DNA from: UBA7374 sp965660635
GTDB taxonomy: Bacteria; Verrucomicrobiota; Verrucomicrobiia; Opitutales; Coraliomargaritaceae
NCBI GenBank assembly: GCA_965660635.1
Contig: CBFIAS010000001.1
Span: 62,001-126,000 of the forward strand
Length of the DNA: 64,000 nucleotides
Reading direction: 5' to 3'
Below, in pieces: positions 9,951 through 18,045 of the stretch. Within the stretch, counting starts at the first letter, position 1. Every line of letters starts with the position of its first letter. Below the pieces are notes generated by a model that searched no databases, was not told the DNA's origin, and was given only the letters and a program-made list of their open reading frames with translations. The position numbers were made by a program, and so were the translations under genes.

Positions 9951-10087
9951 AAGTCGGATTTAAGACACACATGTGGCTAATTTTATAATAGTGTATGAAA
10001 ATGAAAAAAGATGAATCCCCCCAGTCAGCTACGAACGCCACCTAGAAAGAATGGAGGCATCAAGCAGAGGGCTATATGGTTGTTCTA

Positions 10088-10135
10088 AAATAACAGAAAT
10101 GGGGTCATTTCTAATATACGTCTTTGCGTAAACTT
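10088..10135 (-). promoter_or_regulatory. Operator/promoter site A, upstream of the symporter operon
   Basis: The near-palindrome ATACGTCTTTGCGTAA (core at 10116-10131) is one of four copies in the window. Read on the minus strand, the -10-like hexamer TTATTT (10088-10093) lies exactly 20 bp downstream of the operator block 10114-10135, as in the other three sites. The spacer holds a second inverted repeat, AGAAAT-N6-ATTTCT (10095-10112), shared only with site C. This places the activator over or next to the -35 position. The transcript would start roughly 130 bases before the symporter start codon. Confidence 0.7.
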
Positions 10136-10230
10136 TCTATGGATTTGCGACCGCCGCTTGATGCATGATTCCGCTTATCGCATTTCAATCAGTTAGCCCC
10201 TGAAATGTCACAGGAAACATTGGCCCTTGA

Positions 10231-10263
10231 TTAGTGAGAAAAAAGGGTAGGTTTTCTCACTAA
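10231..10263. repeat. Perfect 12-bp inverted repeat with 9-nt loop
   Basis: TTAGTGAGAAAA at 10231-10242 is exactly complementary to TTTTCTCACTAA at 10252-10263. It lies between site A and the toxin-antitoxin promoter. There is no T-run behind it on either strand, so an operator is as likely as a terminator. The rest of 10136-10370 shows no gene. Confidence 0.6.
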
Positions 10264-10373
10264 TCCAAATTCAACAAATAGATGCAAACCATTGATAAAG
10301 AGATATTAAGCCGCTGTTACGGGCACGGCAAGGGGCACGTAAGCACCCAGAAAGATTCAACCAATGGCTTATA

Positions 10374-10402
10374 TTGACATTATTCGCCAAGCATGGCACT
10401 AT
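10374..10402 (+). promoter_or_regulatory. Likely sigma-70 promoter of the parDE-type operon
   Basis: A perfect TTGACA (10374-10379) is followed after 16 to 17 bases by CACTATA (about 10396-10402). The antitoxin ATG at 10435 is preceded by a strong Shine-Dalgarno AAAGGAGGT at 10418-10426 with 8-base spacing. This is inferred from consensus only. Confidence 0.5.
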
Positions 10403-10434
10403 AGGGAGATTACTCAATAAAGGAGGTAACCATT

Positions 10435-10701
10435 ATGAGCAGCACTATTAACCTATCACTCACCGAAGAATTACGAAACTTCATCGACAGTAATTGCGGA
10501 GACAAACAGCTATACTCGACTCCAAGCGAATTCATGCGGGACTTGCTGCGTGAAAAAAAAGAACGCCAAGAAGCCGCTGCGATTCGAGATGGAGTGTTGC
10601 AAGGCTACCAAGACCTGCTGAATGGCAACGTTGTTGAATTCAAGGGCGACCTTCATTCAGCCTTGGGCAAAGGCATGCCAATCCAGCAGAAGGACTCGTA
10701 A
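10435..10701 (+). CDS. ParD-like ribbon-helix-helix antitoxin
   Basis: An 88-residue protein that begins SSTINLSLTEELRNFIDSNC and continues with STPSEFMRDLLREKKERQEA, the pattern of a type II CopG/ParD antitoxin: a short N-terminal beta strand and two helices that bind the operon promoter, with a C-terminal tail that covers the toxin. A very good ribosome binding site (AAAGGAGGT) fixes the start. The stop is directly followed by the toxin start (one base between). The pair stands between the sugar operon and an IS element, as is usual for accessory DNA. The operon probably represses itself through the antitoxin. Confidence 0.85.
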   Translation: MSSTINLSLTEELRNFIDSNCGDKQLYSTPSEFMRDLLREKKERQEAAAIRDGVLQGYQDLLNGNVVEFKGDLHSALGKGMPIQQKDS

Positions 10702-10702
10702 C

Positions 10703-11062
10703 ATGGCTTACATCGGACTGACGCAGAGAGCTATACTGGATATTCAAGAAATCGAATCCCTCTCCATAGAAAAATGGGGAGAAGACACCGCATCAGACTA
10801 TCTGCAAAGCATTGAGAATGCGCTCAATCTCCTTCGCGAGAACCCCAATCTCCTCAAAGCCAATCCAGCAATGAGTCAGAGCCTGTCTTTCTATCGCGTA
10901 AGACGACACTTTCTAGTCTGCGCCGCTTACCAAGACAGCATTTTCGTTTTGACCGTCAAACACGGCGCAATGGATTTGCCAAATCGACTGACCGAGTTGG
11001 AACCACAATTGATGCAGGAAGCTGAAATGCTCTACCAAGCTTACCTCAGAAAAAAGCTTTGA
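10703..11062 (+). CDS. ParE/RelE-superfamily toxin
   Basis: A 119-residue protein starting MAYIGLTQRAILDIQEIESLSIEKWGE. The alternation of an N-terminal strand, two helices (residues about 10 to 55) and a C-terminal sheet with FYRVRRHFLVCAAYQDSIFVLTVKHG fits the ParE branch of the RelE fold; such toxins poison DNA gyrase or, in RelE, cut mRNA at the ribosome. I set the start at ATG 10703, one base after the antitoxin stop; an in-frame ATG at 10622 would lie inside the antitoxin gene and is unlikely. The C-terminus (NRLTELEPQLMQEAEMLYQAYLRKKL) is longer than in short ParE proteins. Confidence 0.82.
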   Translation: MAYIGLTQRAILDIQEIESLSIEKWGEDTASDYLQSIENALNLLRENPNLLKANPAMSQSLSFYRVRRHFLVCAAYQDSIFVLTVKHGAMDLPNRLTELEPQLMQEAEMLYQAYLRKKL

Positions 11063-11072
11063 AATATTGAAT

Positions 11073-11794
11073 GGGGCTGTAGTAGCTAAGAACGAATAAA
11101 TATGTTCTAACCTACAGTCGATGTATCAAAGAAAAAGTCGAATGAGCGCGTATAAGCAAGGACGATTGATGGAGCACTTTGTGGCTGGGTCGACTGCTCG
11201 TGCGGCTGCCGAGTTCGTAGGCGTTCAGGCGAACACGGCCGCGAGGTTTTTCATGCGTCTTCGTCAACTGATAGCCGGGAAGCTTCCCAGCTATCAGTTG
11301 TGCGGAGAAGTGGAGGCAGATGAGAGTTATTTCAGCGGAGCCCGCAAAGGAAAGAGGGGCCGTGGGGCTGCCGGTAAAGTGGCTGTATTTGGCTTACTTA
11401 AGCGGGGTGGCAAGGTATACACTGCGATCATTCCCAATGCTAAAACCGAAACAATCTTGCCCATCATCGAGGAGAAGGTTACTCCTGATAGCATCGTTTA
11501 TACGGACACTTTCAAGGCCTACAATGCCCTTGATGTGAGCGACTTCCATCACATGCGCATTAACCACTCAGAGCTCTTCGCAGACAGGCACAATCATATC
11601 AATGGAATCGAGAACTTTTGGAACCAGGCAAAGCGTCATCTGCGCAAGTTCAACGGCATCAAACAGGACAACTTTTACTGGTTCCTCAAAGAGTGCGAAT
11701 GGCGCTTCAACTCAGGCAACCATCAAATGCTGCTCAAGCAGCTTAAACACTGGTATTCACAAGCAAATCACTAACCCTTAGCTACTACAGCCCC
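11073..11794 (+). mobile_element. Complete IS1595-family (IS1016-like) insertion sequence, 722 bp
   Basis: The element is bounded by perfect 18-bp inverted repeats: GGGGCTGTAGTAGCTAAG at 11073-11090 and its exact complement at 11777-11794. It carries one transposase gene. The expected 8-bp target duplication is not visible (left flank TATTGAAT, right flank ATATTTAA), which could mean a rearrangement after insertion or recombination between two copies. Confidence 0.92.
11121..11774 (+). CDS. IS1595-family transposase (ISXO2-like DDE domain)
   Basis: A 217-residue transposase of the IS1016 type. The N-terminal YKQGRLMEHFVAGSTARAAA is a helix-turn-helix; GEVEADESYFSGARKGKRGR begins the ISXO2-like catalytic domain with its first aspartate, IVYTDTFKAYNAL holds the second acidic residue, and NHINGIENFWNQAKRHLRKF has the conserved N...E near the third. 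The length is normal for IS1016-like elements and no frameshift is present, so the enzyme should be active. Start at 11121 (MYQRKSRMS) matches the family; MSAYKQ at 11142 is an alternative. It sits within its own perfect terminal repeats. Confidence 0.93.
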   Translation: MYQRKSRMSAYKQGRLMEHFVAGSTARAAAEFVGVQANTAARFFMRLRQLIAGKLPSYQLCGEVEADESYFSGARKGKRGRGAAGKVAVFGLLKRGGKVYTAIIPNAKTETILPIIEEKVTPDSIVYTDTFKAYNALDVSDFHHMRINHSELFADRHNHINGIENFWNQAKRHLRKFNGIKQDNFYWFLKECEWRFNSGNHQMLLKQLKHWYSQANH

Positions 11795-11815
11795 ATATTT
11801 AAATATTACCTGCAG

Positions 11816-14083
11816 TTATCGACTGAGAAAGTCGGGAGTGGTCTGTGCCGCATCAAACTGTAAATAGCTCAAGCTGATGCACCAGGATGCGCCGTAGTTC
11901 GACCAGCCTTCCAGATGGCGGAACTTTTTCCCTGGTTGAAAAGGATACATCTCGCTGCCGGGTAGTGTCGCGAGATTACCACGAACGGTTTCCAAGCGCG
12001 CACAGGTGTCCAACTTATACAGCTTTGGCCAGCCACGCTCAATTTCGGGAAACCCTTGTTTGGGATGGGGTGTCGACGCATGCAGCATCGGGTTACGACC
12101 GAACAAATGGTCCACCGAAGCGAAGGCGATACGTTCAAGTTCTTGCTTCAGTGCGGGATCCTCGACCACCCACGAAGCAGAGAGAGCGATGGCCGGCAAA
12201 CTCAGCGAGTTTCCTACTTCATTCATGCCCGGAATCGTCCACATTTCGTCACTGTATTTACGGAAGTCCCATAGATTGTGCGACCGACTCACAGCAACGC
12301 GTGCCCACTCGGTGATCTTTTCTTTCAAGCCATCCGGAGCCTGCTGCGGATATTTCTGCAGGAGCCAAACCAAATTCGGAATGGTGCGGTGCTCGGACAG
12401 ACGATGGCCCTTCGTCGTGCGCGGATCATTCCAGTCCAAATTCTTGATAATCCAGTCTGCCTGTTTGACGGCCGCATTCAAATACATGTCTGCATCATCC
12501 AGCCCTTCTCGCTTTGCCACTTCATGCATCAATAGATTCGGAACAATCGAATGGCCGGGCGCATGGCGGCCTTTGAATGGGTGCATGTGCCCTGGATTGT
12601 GAATATTTTGATCAAACGATTCAGTCGTCATATAGGTTTCAGGATTCCACCAAGGACTAACAGCGAGCGCACTCGCGCCCCTCTTGTTGGCCGACCCTCC
12701 TTGTGTATAGTGCCCTCTTGGACCACCCTCAGGCTTCCAGAACTTGAGGCAAAATTCCAGACAACGATCATAGAAGGACTGCGGCAGCCATTGCTTCAAC
12801 TCCGGCCAAGCCCATAGCACATAGGCGATTTGCTCGACTGTCTGTGGCTCAATCAGACTGTTATCGTCATCGAAACTTGCGCTGGGATCACGACCATTGG
12901 GCTTCATCAAAATATAGCCCGCCCCCCAGTGGAGAATCTTCACCACGTCCGGCGCGTTCGCCTTGGGTGGTTCCAACTGATAATAGCCGCGCGCCGCATC
13001 CATCACCCCAGGCCCCGCTCCATCTCTGATGTAAACAAAGTCGGGCGCAGTCACACGCGCCTTCTCTGCCTGCCAATCGATCTGACGTGGCATCGAATGA
13101 ATAAATTCTGGATCGGAGAGGTAAAAGAGCACGAGTGAGGGAACGATCGCATCGTAATAGGTGCCATCACGAAAGCCACAGCCCCCATACGCGCTTGGGT
13201 GCGTGCCAACCACCGATCGCACATCATTCAAGAAATCCGTGGCTGCCTGCCAATACTGTTCTTGATCGAGGTTCGCTCGAATTAAAAACGGATCACTGGT
13301 GTTCGACGTAAGTTCGCCGCCATTGAGCTCTATCACATAGCGCGCAGCCGAATCAACCGGCTGAAACGAGGTGAAATCACCGATCCCACCTTCAATGAAA
13401 CCCATATATACAATCTCCGAATCACCCTGTTCGCGTAGTTTGAATTCGGTTCCATCCGCAGTTAACGGAGCCGTAAAACGCTTCGGACGACCGGTAAAGT
13501 AACCAATCTGATTCACACCAATCTGGTGTTGGCTGAAGCGGATACCGTAATCCTCTTTCTGAACAGCAGCCTCGCCGACATCTTGCAGCCCCAGCGCTTC
13601 CTTGTTATTGTAGACCGCAATCTCGCGGATACGTGCAGCGCCAGTTCGCAACAATTCCAGCCGAACTTTCGTCACATTAACTTGCTCAATGTAGATGCGT
13701 TTCGAGCTCTTCGTATTATTACGAATATTCCAATCGTCATGGCGCTTCCAAGTGCCATTTACTTCGACCGAGACATCGAAATCTCTCAGACTACTGCCAG
13801 CCTCAGTCTTCCAGCCAGAGAACACATCGATCATCCCAACCTTGGTCGGCTGTGTAAAGGCCAGTTCCACCCAAGGCGTGGAATCACCCTTGGCAGCCAG
13901 CCAGCGAGACGCATCACTGACGATGCCATCGTTCACCTTGTCCGCAGTATAGCTGCCTCGGTGGCTACTCACAGAAACATCAGCGGATTCTGCCAAATTA
14001 ACATCTGCAGCCTGCGCCACCGGCACAAATAGTGGATAAAACAGCGATAGGGCTAAAAGTGTTTTTGGGTTCAACATTCTCAT
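11816..14083 (-). CDS. Secreted discoidin-domain protein with GH9-like alpha-toroid hydrolase domain
   Basis: A 755-residue secreted protein. A signal peptide (ending PVAQA) is followed by an F5/8-type C (CBM32-like) domain at about residues 28 to 160 (NLAESADVSVSSHRGSYTAD, WVELAF, REIAVY). A short Ig-like module begins at HQIGVNQIGYFTGRPKRF, which resembles the N-terminal domain of GH9 cellulases. From about residue 270 the protein is helical, and FGRNPM near the end recalls the GRNP motif of GH9. Catalytic residues of GH9 could not be placed with certainty, so this may be a new or distant family. It is divergent from the XylR-type regulator gene, with operator site B upstream, so it is probably induced with the locus. 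Start 14083 is followed by a second in-frame ATG two codons later. Confidence 0.72.
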   Translation of the reverse strand: MRMLNPKTLLALSLFYPLFVPVAQAADVNLAESADVSVSSHRGSYTADKVNDGIVSDASRWLAAKGDSTPWVELAFTQPTKVGMIDVFSGWKTEAGSSLRDFDVSVEVNGTWKRHDDWNIRNNTKSSKRIYIEQVNVTKVRLELLRTGAARIREIAVYNNKEALGLQDVGEAAVQKEDYGIRFSQHQIGVNQIGYFTGRPKRFTAPLTADGTEFKLREQGDSEIVYMGFIEGGIGDFTSFQPVDSAARYVIELNGGELTSNTSDPFLIRANLDQEQYWQAATDFLNDVRSVVGTHPSAYGGCGFRDGTYYDAIVPSLVLFYLSDPEFIHSMPRQIDWQAEKARVTAPDFVYIRDGAGPGVMDAARGYYQLEPPKANAPDVVKILHWGAGYILMKPNGRDPSASFDDDNSLIEPQTVEQIAYVLWAWPELKQWLPQSFYDRCLEFCLKFWKPEGGPRGHYTQGGSANKRGASALAVSPWWNPETYMTTESFDQNIHNPGHMHPFKGRHAPGHSIVPNLLMHEVAKREGLDDADMYLNAAVKQADWIIKNLDWNDPRTTKGHRLSEHRTIPNLVWLLQKYPQQAPDGLKEKITEWARVAVSRSHNLWDFRKYSDEMWTIPGMNEVGNSLSLPAIALSASWVVEDPALKQELERIAFASVDHLFGRNPMLHASTPHPKQGFPEIERGWPKLYKLDTCARLETVRGNLATLPGSEMYPFQPGKKFRHLEGWSNYGASWCISLSYLQFDAAQTTPDFLSR

Positions 14084-14194
14084 GTGATCAATTCTGTGAG
14101 AGTTATTATATTAAAAAGACGGATATCCCAAGCAATTGATGCATTCGACGCAGAAAGCTCACCTGCCTCTACGGTAAATCAGTAGGGATACCCT

Positions 14195-14242
14195 AAAATA
14201 GCAAATGACACCCCGCATCAATATACGTATATGCGTAAACTT
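14195..14242 (-). promoter_or_regulatory. Operator/promoter site B, between the GH9-like gene and the regulator
   Basis: The operator core ATACGTATATGCGTAA (14223-14238) lies exactly 20 bp from the minus-strand hexamer TATTTT (14195-14200). The promoter faces the gene at 14083. Since the site is also upstream of the regulator on the plus strand, it may allow autoregulation. The conserved block ATGGATTCACG follows at 14246-14256. Confidence 0.68.
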
Positions 14243-14245
14243 TTA

Positions 14246-14341
14246 ATGGATTCACGTCCTCCACTTGACCCGCACACAAAAAGAGGCGTTATTACTACCA
14301 CTCCATCCCCTCCCCCTCCTTTATTCCTTCCTTCCCCATGA
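14246..14341 (+). CDS. Possible 31-codon upstream ORF overlapping the regulator start (ATGA)
   Basis: The ORF starts MDSRPPLDPHTKRG and becomes proline-rich; its TGA overlaps the regulator ATG. The regulator has no Shine-Dalgarno sequence in front of it (the upstream stretch is almost all pyrimidine), so translational coupling would make sense. Sites A and C are followed by similar openings (MDLRPPLDA and MDSRKSAPN, each then stop), so the coding look might instead be a side effect of a conserved DNA site. Confidence 0.3.
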   Translation: MDSRPPLDPHTKRGVITTTPSPPPPLFLPSP

Positions 14342-15516
14342 GCGCCGAAACACCCCGCATTGCGATTCTAGTAGACTCCTCCACCAGTTGGGGGCGTCGA
14401 ACGATTCGTGGCATTCTGGACTATACACTCCAGCACGGGCCGTGGGACATCTGGATCGACCCGAAGGGGCAGAACGAGAAATTTACCCTCCCCGAGGGCG
14501 AACAATTCGACGGAGTGATCGCCCGAGTATCCAATAAGCGACTACTAGGTGAACTCAAATCCAGAAAAATACCGGTCGTCAATGTGTCAGGCATCCAATT
14601 CGAAAAGAGTCGATTTCCACGAGTGTGCATCGACCAGGAAAAGAACGCGGCGCTCGCACTCGAACATTTCGAAAGCCGCTCGCTAGGGCATTTCGCCTAT
14701 GTTGGACCGCGCCACCTCGACTACGTCAAGCAACACGAACGCGCCTTCGAGCGTGCCGTTTCCAATAGCGGCATGACATGTCACGTCTATGAAAACAAAA
14801 CAACTGCAGGAGACGACTACTTCTGGCATCCATCTCAACAAAGACTGATCACCTGGCTGAAAAGTCTCCCTAATCCAATCGGCATCTACACTTGGGGCGT
14901 TGAAGTGGGGCGTGACCTCATCCTTGCTTGCCGCAAAGCAGGACTTCAAGTGCCTCACGACGTAGCGATACTCGGCGGTGATTACGACGAACTGCTCAGC
15001 GACGCATGCCACCCCGCACTCTCCGGGATTCTCACACCCGCACAGCAAGTAGGTTTTCAAGCAGCCAGCATCCTGCACCAGCAGATTCAAGGAGATACAG
15101 TCTCTCGTGCCCCCATCCTTCTCCCCCCTAAAACAGTTGTCGAGCGCCTATCCACTGAAGTGATGGCCATCGATGACCCCCAGGTGCAACAAGCCATTCA
15201 GTATCTACAAGCACACGCCTGCGAAAATATCACAGTGGACGACATACTGCGGCAAGTGCCCATGGCTCGCCGCGCCCTGGAACGCAAATTCAAGACGCTG
15301 CTAGGACGCTCGCCAGCAAAGGAAATCTGCCGCATCCGTATTCAGCGAGCACGCAAACTACTTGCCGAAACCAACCTCCCGATGCAAGACATCGCAGAAG
15401 CCTGTGGCTACACCTCCTATACCTACCTTGGCAACGTGTTTAAGAAAGAGACCGGCATCTCACCCGGGCGCTATCGTAAAGAAGCCATGGGCTACATCAT
15501 TGAAAAACCGTTGTAG
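14338..15516 (+). CDS. XylR-type regulator: LacI-like sensor fused to AraC DNA-binding domain
   Basis: A 392-residue regulator. Residues about 6 to 275 form a periplasmic-binding-protein-like sugar sensor (PRIAILVDSSTSWGRRTIRG; VCIDQEKNAALALEHF; VAILGGDYDELLSDACHPALSGI). Residues about 285 to 385 are an AraC domain with two helix-turn-helices (ITVDDILRQVPMARRALERKF; LPMQDIAEACGYTSYTYLGN; FKKETGISPGRYR). This architecture matches E. coli XylR and a family that is expanded in Verrucomicrobiota and Planctomycetota. It most likely binds a sugar derived from the local glycan and activates the four promoters that carry the shared operator. It is the only such regulator in the window. No ribosome binding site is visible; an upstream ORF overlaps its start. 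Confidence 0.93.
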   Translation: MSAETPRIAILVDSSTSWGRRTIRGILDYTLQHGPWDIWIDPKGQNEKFTLPEGEQFDGVIARVSNKRLLGELKSRKIPVVNVSGIQFEKSRFPRVCIDQEKNAALALEHFESRSLGHFAYVGPRHLDYVKQHERAFERAVSNSGMTCHVYENKTTAGDDYFWHPSQQRLITWLKSLPNPIGIYTWGVEVGRDLILACRKAGLQVPHDVAILGGDYDELLSDACHPALSGILTPAQQVGFQAASILHQQIQGDTVSRAPILLPPKTVVERLSTEVMAIDDPQVQQAIQYLQAHACENITVDDILRQVPMARRALERKFKTLLGRSPAKEICRIRIQRARKLLAETNLPMQDIAEACGYTSYTYLGNVFKKETGISPGRYRKEAMGYIIEKPL

Positions 15517-15925
15517 TGCGCTGCAACGTTGGTTCGCATTTAGATGAATTAAGCTTTTCTTTGTAGCGTGCAGCTTTAGCAAACGTTCAGTGGTTCTGAG
15601 CGGATACGATGGGCGCTTTGCTTTATTATGCCCTTGGGGGCGAACGCTCAACATTGCGACGCCATCTACGGCAGACCTCCGTCTACTTTCTTCATGCGTC
15701 GTGCTGGATAAGCGTTCTTCCGAGGAGTCTGCGACGACATGACCGGATGCGCAGCAGACCGGATCATAAGCGTTCATAAGCGGTAAAAAATCTGGGTTCT
15801 TTTCTCTGTAGATCAGTAACGGTTCCCTCGAGAATGTCGTTCAATTGAGCCATGGTGGGGGGGCTCTGCTGGCAGAGTGTTTAAAAAAGTAGAAGTGCCC
15901 CTCCCCGCAGCACTATCACTCCAGA
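15517..15925. other. 409-bp intergenic stretch without a supportable gene
   Basis: A minus-strand frame (15460-15777) is open but overlaps the end of the regulator gene and has low-complexity, basic composition without a recognisable domain. The stretch is more GC-rich than expected for spacer in this region. I see no promoter consensus with confidence. Confidence 0.5.
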
Positions 15926-15959
15926 CATAAAAAGACGCCCGGATTGCTCCGGACGTCTT
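15926..15959 (-). terminator. Rho-independent terminator of the PEP-CTERM gene
   Basis: AAGACGCCCGGA (15932-15943) pairs with TCCGGACGTCTT (15948-15959) around a TTGC loop, with one mismatch. On the minus strand the stem is followed by a T-run (complement of 15928-15933). It lies about 50 bases after the stop of the PEP-CTERM gene. Confidence 0.85.
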
Positions 15960-16008
15960 CACCCTAATATGAATCTGTTCTTCAACAGATACCCCTAAAA
16001 TCTTCAAC

Positions 16009-16752
16009 TTATACCCGACGGCGACGGAGCATCACACTACCGAGAGCCAACAGACCGCCCATAAGAGCGTAGGTGCCAGGTTCCGGAACGGCAGCGATGG
16101 TGCCGTTGAATGAAAAGTCATCAAGTCGATGAATGTAGTCGCTACCACCGGTGTCGTCAGCGAAGTAGAGCCTAAACTCGGTAGTCCCTGTAAGACTCTG
16201 GTATTCCGCAGCGGCAAGGCTAATAGTAGCAGCAGAACCATAATTTATACTCCCACCGTTGACATCAAAGAACTCATCGTGAAAGCCAATAAATTGGTCG
16301 CTAGCAAATCCATTGATATCCGAAAGAAGGTAAGCTCTAGACTGCTTACCGTCAAAATTACCAATGCGGCTATATCCATGTTCGAAGGTAAAAGATGAAA
16401 GGTCCATTTCGAACCCAGCAGCAACTGTTAGATCGAAAGAAATGTAGTCATTAGCAACGACTGCATTCGCAAGACTTATTCGATTATTTCCGTCAGTTAC
16501 GCTTGATCGAAGATAGAAAGAACCAGCGGCTGCGTCTGGACCAGCTCCAGATGAACGCCCCACAGAGCCTCCTACATTGATGCCGGCACCAATAGCAATG
16601 GTACTTGCCGTCAGGTTTGCATCTGACGAAGTTGAGCTCAAGTCGGTAGCGAACGAGTACTCTGCAATCGTCTGCGCGGACAAGTTAGCGGACGCCATCA
16701 AGCCAGCAGCGGCGATGGAGAGTCCAGTGAAGATTGATTTGTTCATTTTCAT
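16009..16752 (-). CDS. PEP-CTERM sorting-signal protein
   Basis: A 247-residue secreted protein. A signal peptide (MKMNKSIFTGLSIAAAGLMA, cut near NLSAQ) is followed by a Ser/Ala/Asp-rich beta-type region with a laminin-G or PEP-CTERM-associated flavour (FTFEHGYSRIGNFDGKQSR; FRLYFADDTGGSDYIHRLDDF). The C-terminus has VPEPGTYAL, a hydrophobic helix and a final RRRR cluster: the PEP-CTERM signal read by an exosortase. Such proteins are usually processed and anchored or released with exopolysaccharide. The start is one of several clustered ATGs; I favour 16752. The gene stands alone with its own terminator, between the regulator and the GH36-like remnant. No exosortase gene is in the window. Confidence 0.88.
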   Translation of the reverse strand: MKMNKSIFTGLSIAAAGLMASANLSAQTIAEYSFATDLSSTSSDANLTASTIAIGAGINVGGSVGRSSGAGPDAAAGSFYLRSSVTDGNNRISLANAVVANDYISFDLTVAAGFEMDLSSFTFEHGYSRIGNFDGKQSRAYLLSDINGFASDQFIGFHDEFFDVNGGSINYGSAATISLAAAEYQSLTGTTEFRLYFADDTGGSDYIHRLDDFSFNGTIAAVPEPGTYALMGGLLALGSVMLRRRRV

Positions 16753-16907
16753 CATAGGTAACATTTTTTGGGATAATCTTTATTAATAATTGAATAATAT
16801 CAGAAACCAAGCTGCTGGTATATACGAAATTGCGCATTTAAATTATGAAAACACATCATTAACCCATCCAGACTAACGAAAGCTCTGGCCCAGTTTGGGT
16901 AACTCGA

Positions 16908-17951
16908 TCAGGTCATCAGCGGGGCAAACCAAACCCCGGGGATGCAGCCCGCGTCACGAATGACTTTCGCGGTGTGAGCCATGCCATCTGGAAACTTATC
17001 ATTCGCGCTCCAGTCGCCATCCATCTTCTGGTAACCATCATCTATTTGAATCACACCTTTACCGAAGGTGTTGGGGTTGTCATTGATTGTCTGAGTCACA
17101 TCCAAAACATGCGCTTCGTCGATTTTGGTCGTGCGGTCATACCAACTGCACCAACCATAAACGGGGCCTTCGTTACGATGAACGCCGTGTGTGATAGCCA
17201 CCCAGCGCGTCCATAGATCAATCGAAAGATCAGACGGCTCGAACGAGACGATGATCTCTTCACTGCGACGGCTTTCACCAGCACGGACAATTACGTCATC
17301 CATTTGAGCGTATGCCTTAATCGTCTGGTTGCGTGCCTCGACAATCACATGCGCTTCAGCCGGGCCGACGGGACCAACGAGGAACCCTTTACCAGACTGG
17401 TTATATATGATCGCTACTTCGTTGAGCCCTTTATTCATTTCGCTCAGCGGTTGCGCCAGAGTATCTTCCATCAAAGGCGTCACCAGCCAATCTGCAGCGT
17501 TGTTTACCGTCAATCCACCTCCATGCCCCTCGGCCAGATTCAGCAAATCAACCGCATGAAAGGTGACGTCCTGGTCGCTATGGTTGTGGAACACTCCTTG
17601 CAGCGTAAAAGCGCGCTGCTCTTCCAGTCGCTTCAGAGTCAGTGTATACTGAAATTGATCGTTACCGTAGGTTGCCTGGCTGACAGCTGCTGGCCCAAAC
17701 GGCGTCGTGCCAGAGGTTTCAATGACCGGCTTAACGAGTGGGTGGCTCTTGGTTCTGATACGGTGCCAGTTGCCATCCAGCTTACAAACCGCCGATGAAA
17801 CACCCTCGAATTTAGTGATGCCATCAGCCGCCGCATCGACAACAATCCGCTGACCGTCCTCGGAAAAACGAACCCACGCGGGTTCCGCACAAGCCACGCT
17901 CGCAGCACCGGTCAGCGCAGTCGCAAACACCCATTTTGATAATCTATTCAT
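16908..17951 (-). pseudogene. GH36-like alpha-galactosidase, 3' half missing
   Basis: The protein has a signal peptide (MNRLSKWVFATALTGAASVACA), a beta-sandwich N-terminal domain, and the start of the TIM barrel: YGWCSWYDRTTKIDEAHVL, then GVIQIDDGYQKMDGDW and PGVWFAPLM. In intact GH36 enzymes (about 600 to 720 residues) the catalytic nucleophile and acid/base follow this point; here a stop comes at residue 347, so both are lost. The following bases to 16786 do not continue the protein. This is a real truncation, not a frame error that I can repair. The promoter (site C) is still intact. Start: a GTG at 17963 and ATGs at 17957 and 17951 are in frame; I prefer 17951, because the predicted transcript begins near 17962. 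Confidence 0.78.
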
Positions 17952-17968
17952 AATCATAATCACAATTC

Positions 17969-18016
17969 AAATTACAGAAATGGAGCTATTTCTAATATAC
18001 GTATTTGCGTATACTT
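17969..18016 (-). promoter_or_regulatory. Operator/promoter site C, upstream of the GH36-like gene
   Basis: The operator core is ATACGTATTTGCGTAT (17997-18012), the best palindrome of the four. The minus-strand hexamer TAATTT (17969-17974) is exactly 20 bp from the operator block (17995-18016). The spacer contains AGAAAT-N6-ATTTCT (17976-17993), as in site A. Transcription would begin only about 10 bases before ATG 17951, giving a nearly leaderless mRNA. Confidence 0.7.
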
Positions 18017-18045
18017 CTTATGGATTCACGCAAATCAGCCCCCAA

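Noticed and set aside
15460..15777. 105-residue minus-strand ORF after the regulator
   Set aside because: It overlaps the regulator gene end and has no family match or start signal; kept only as an intergenic note.
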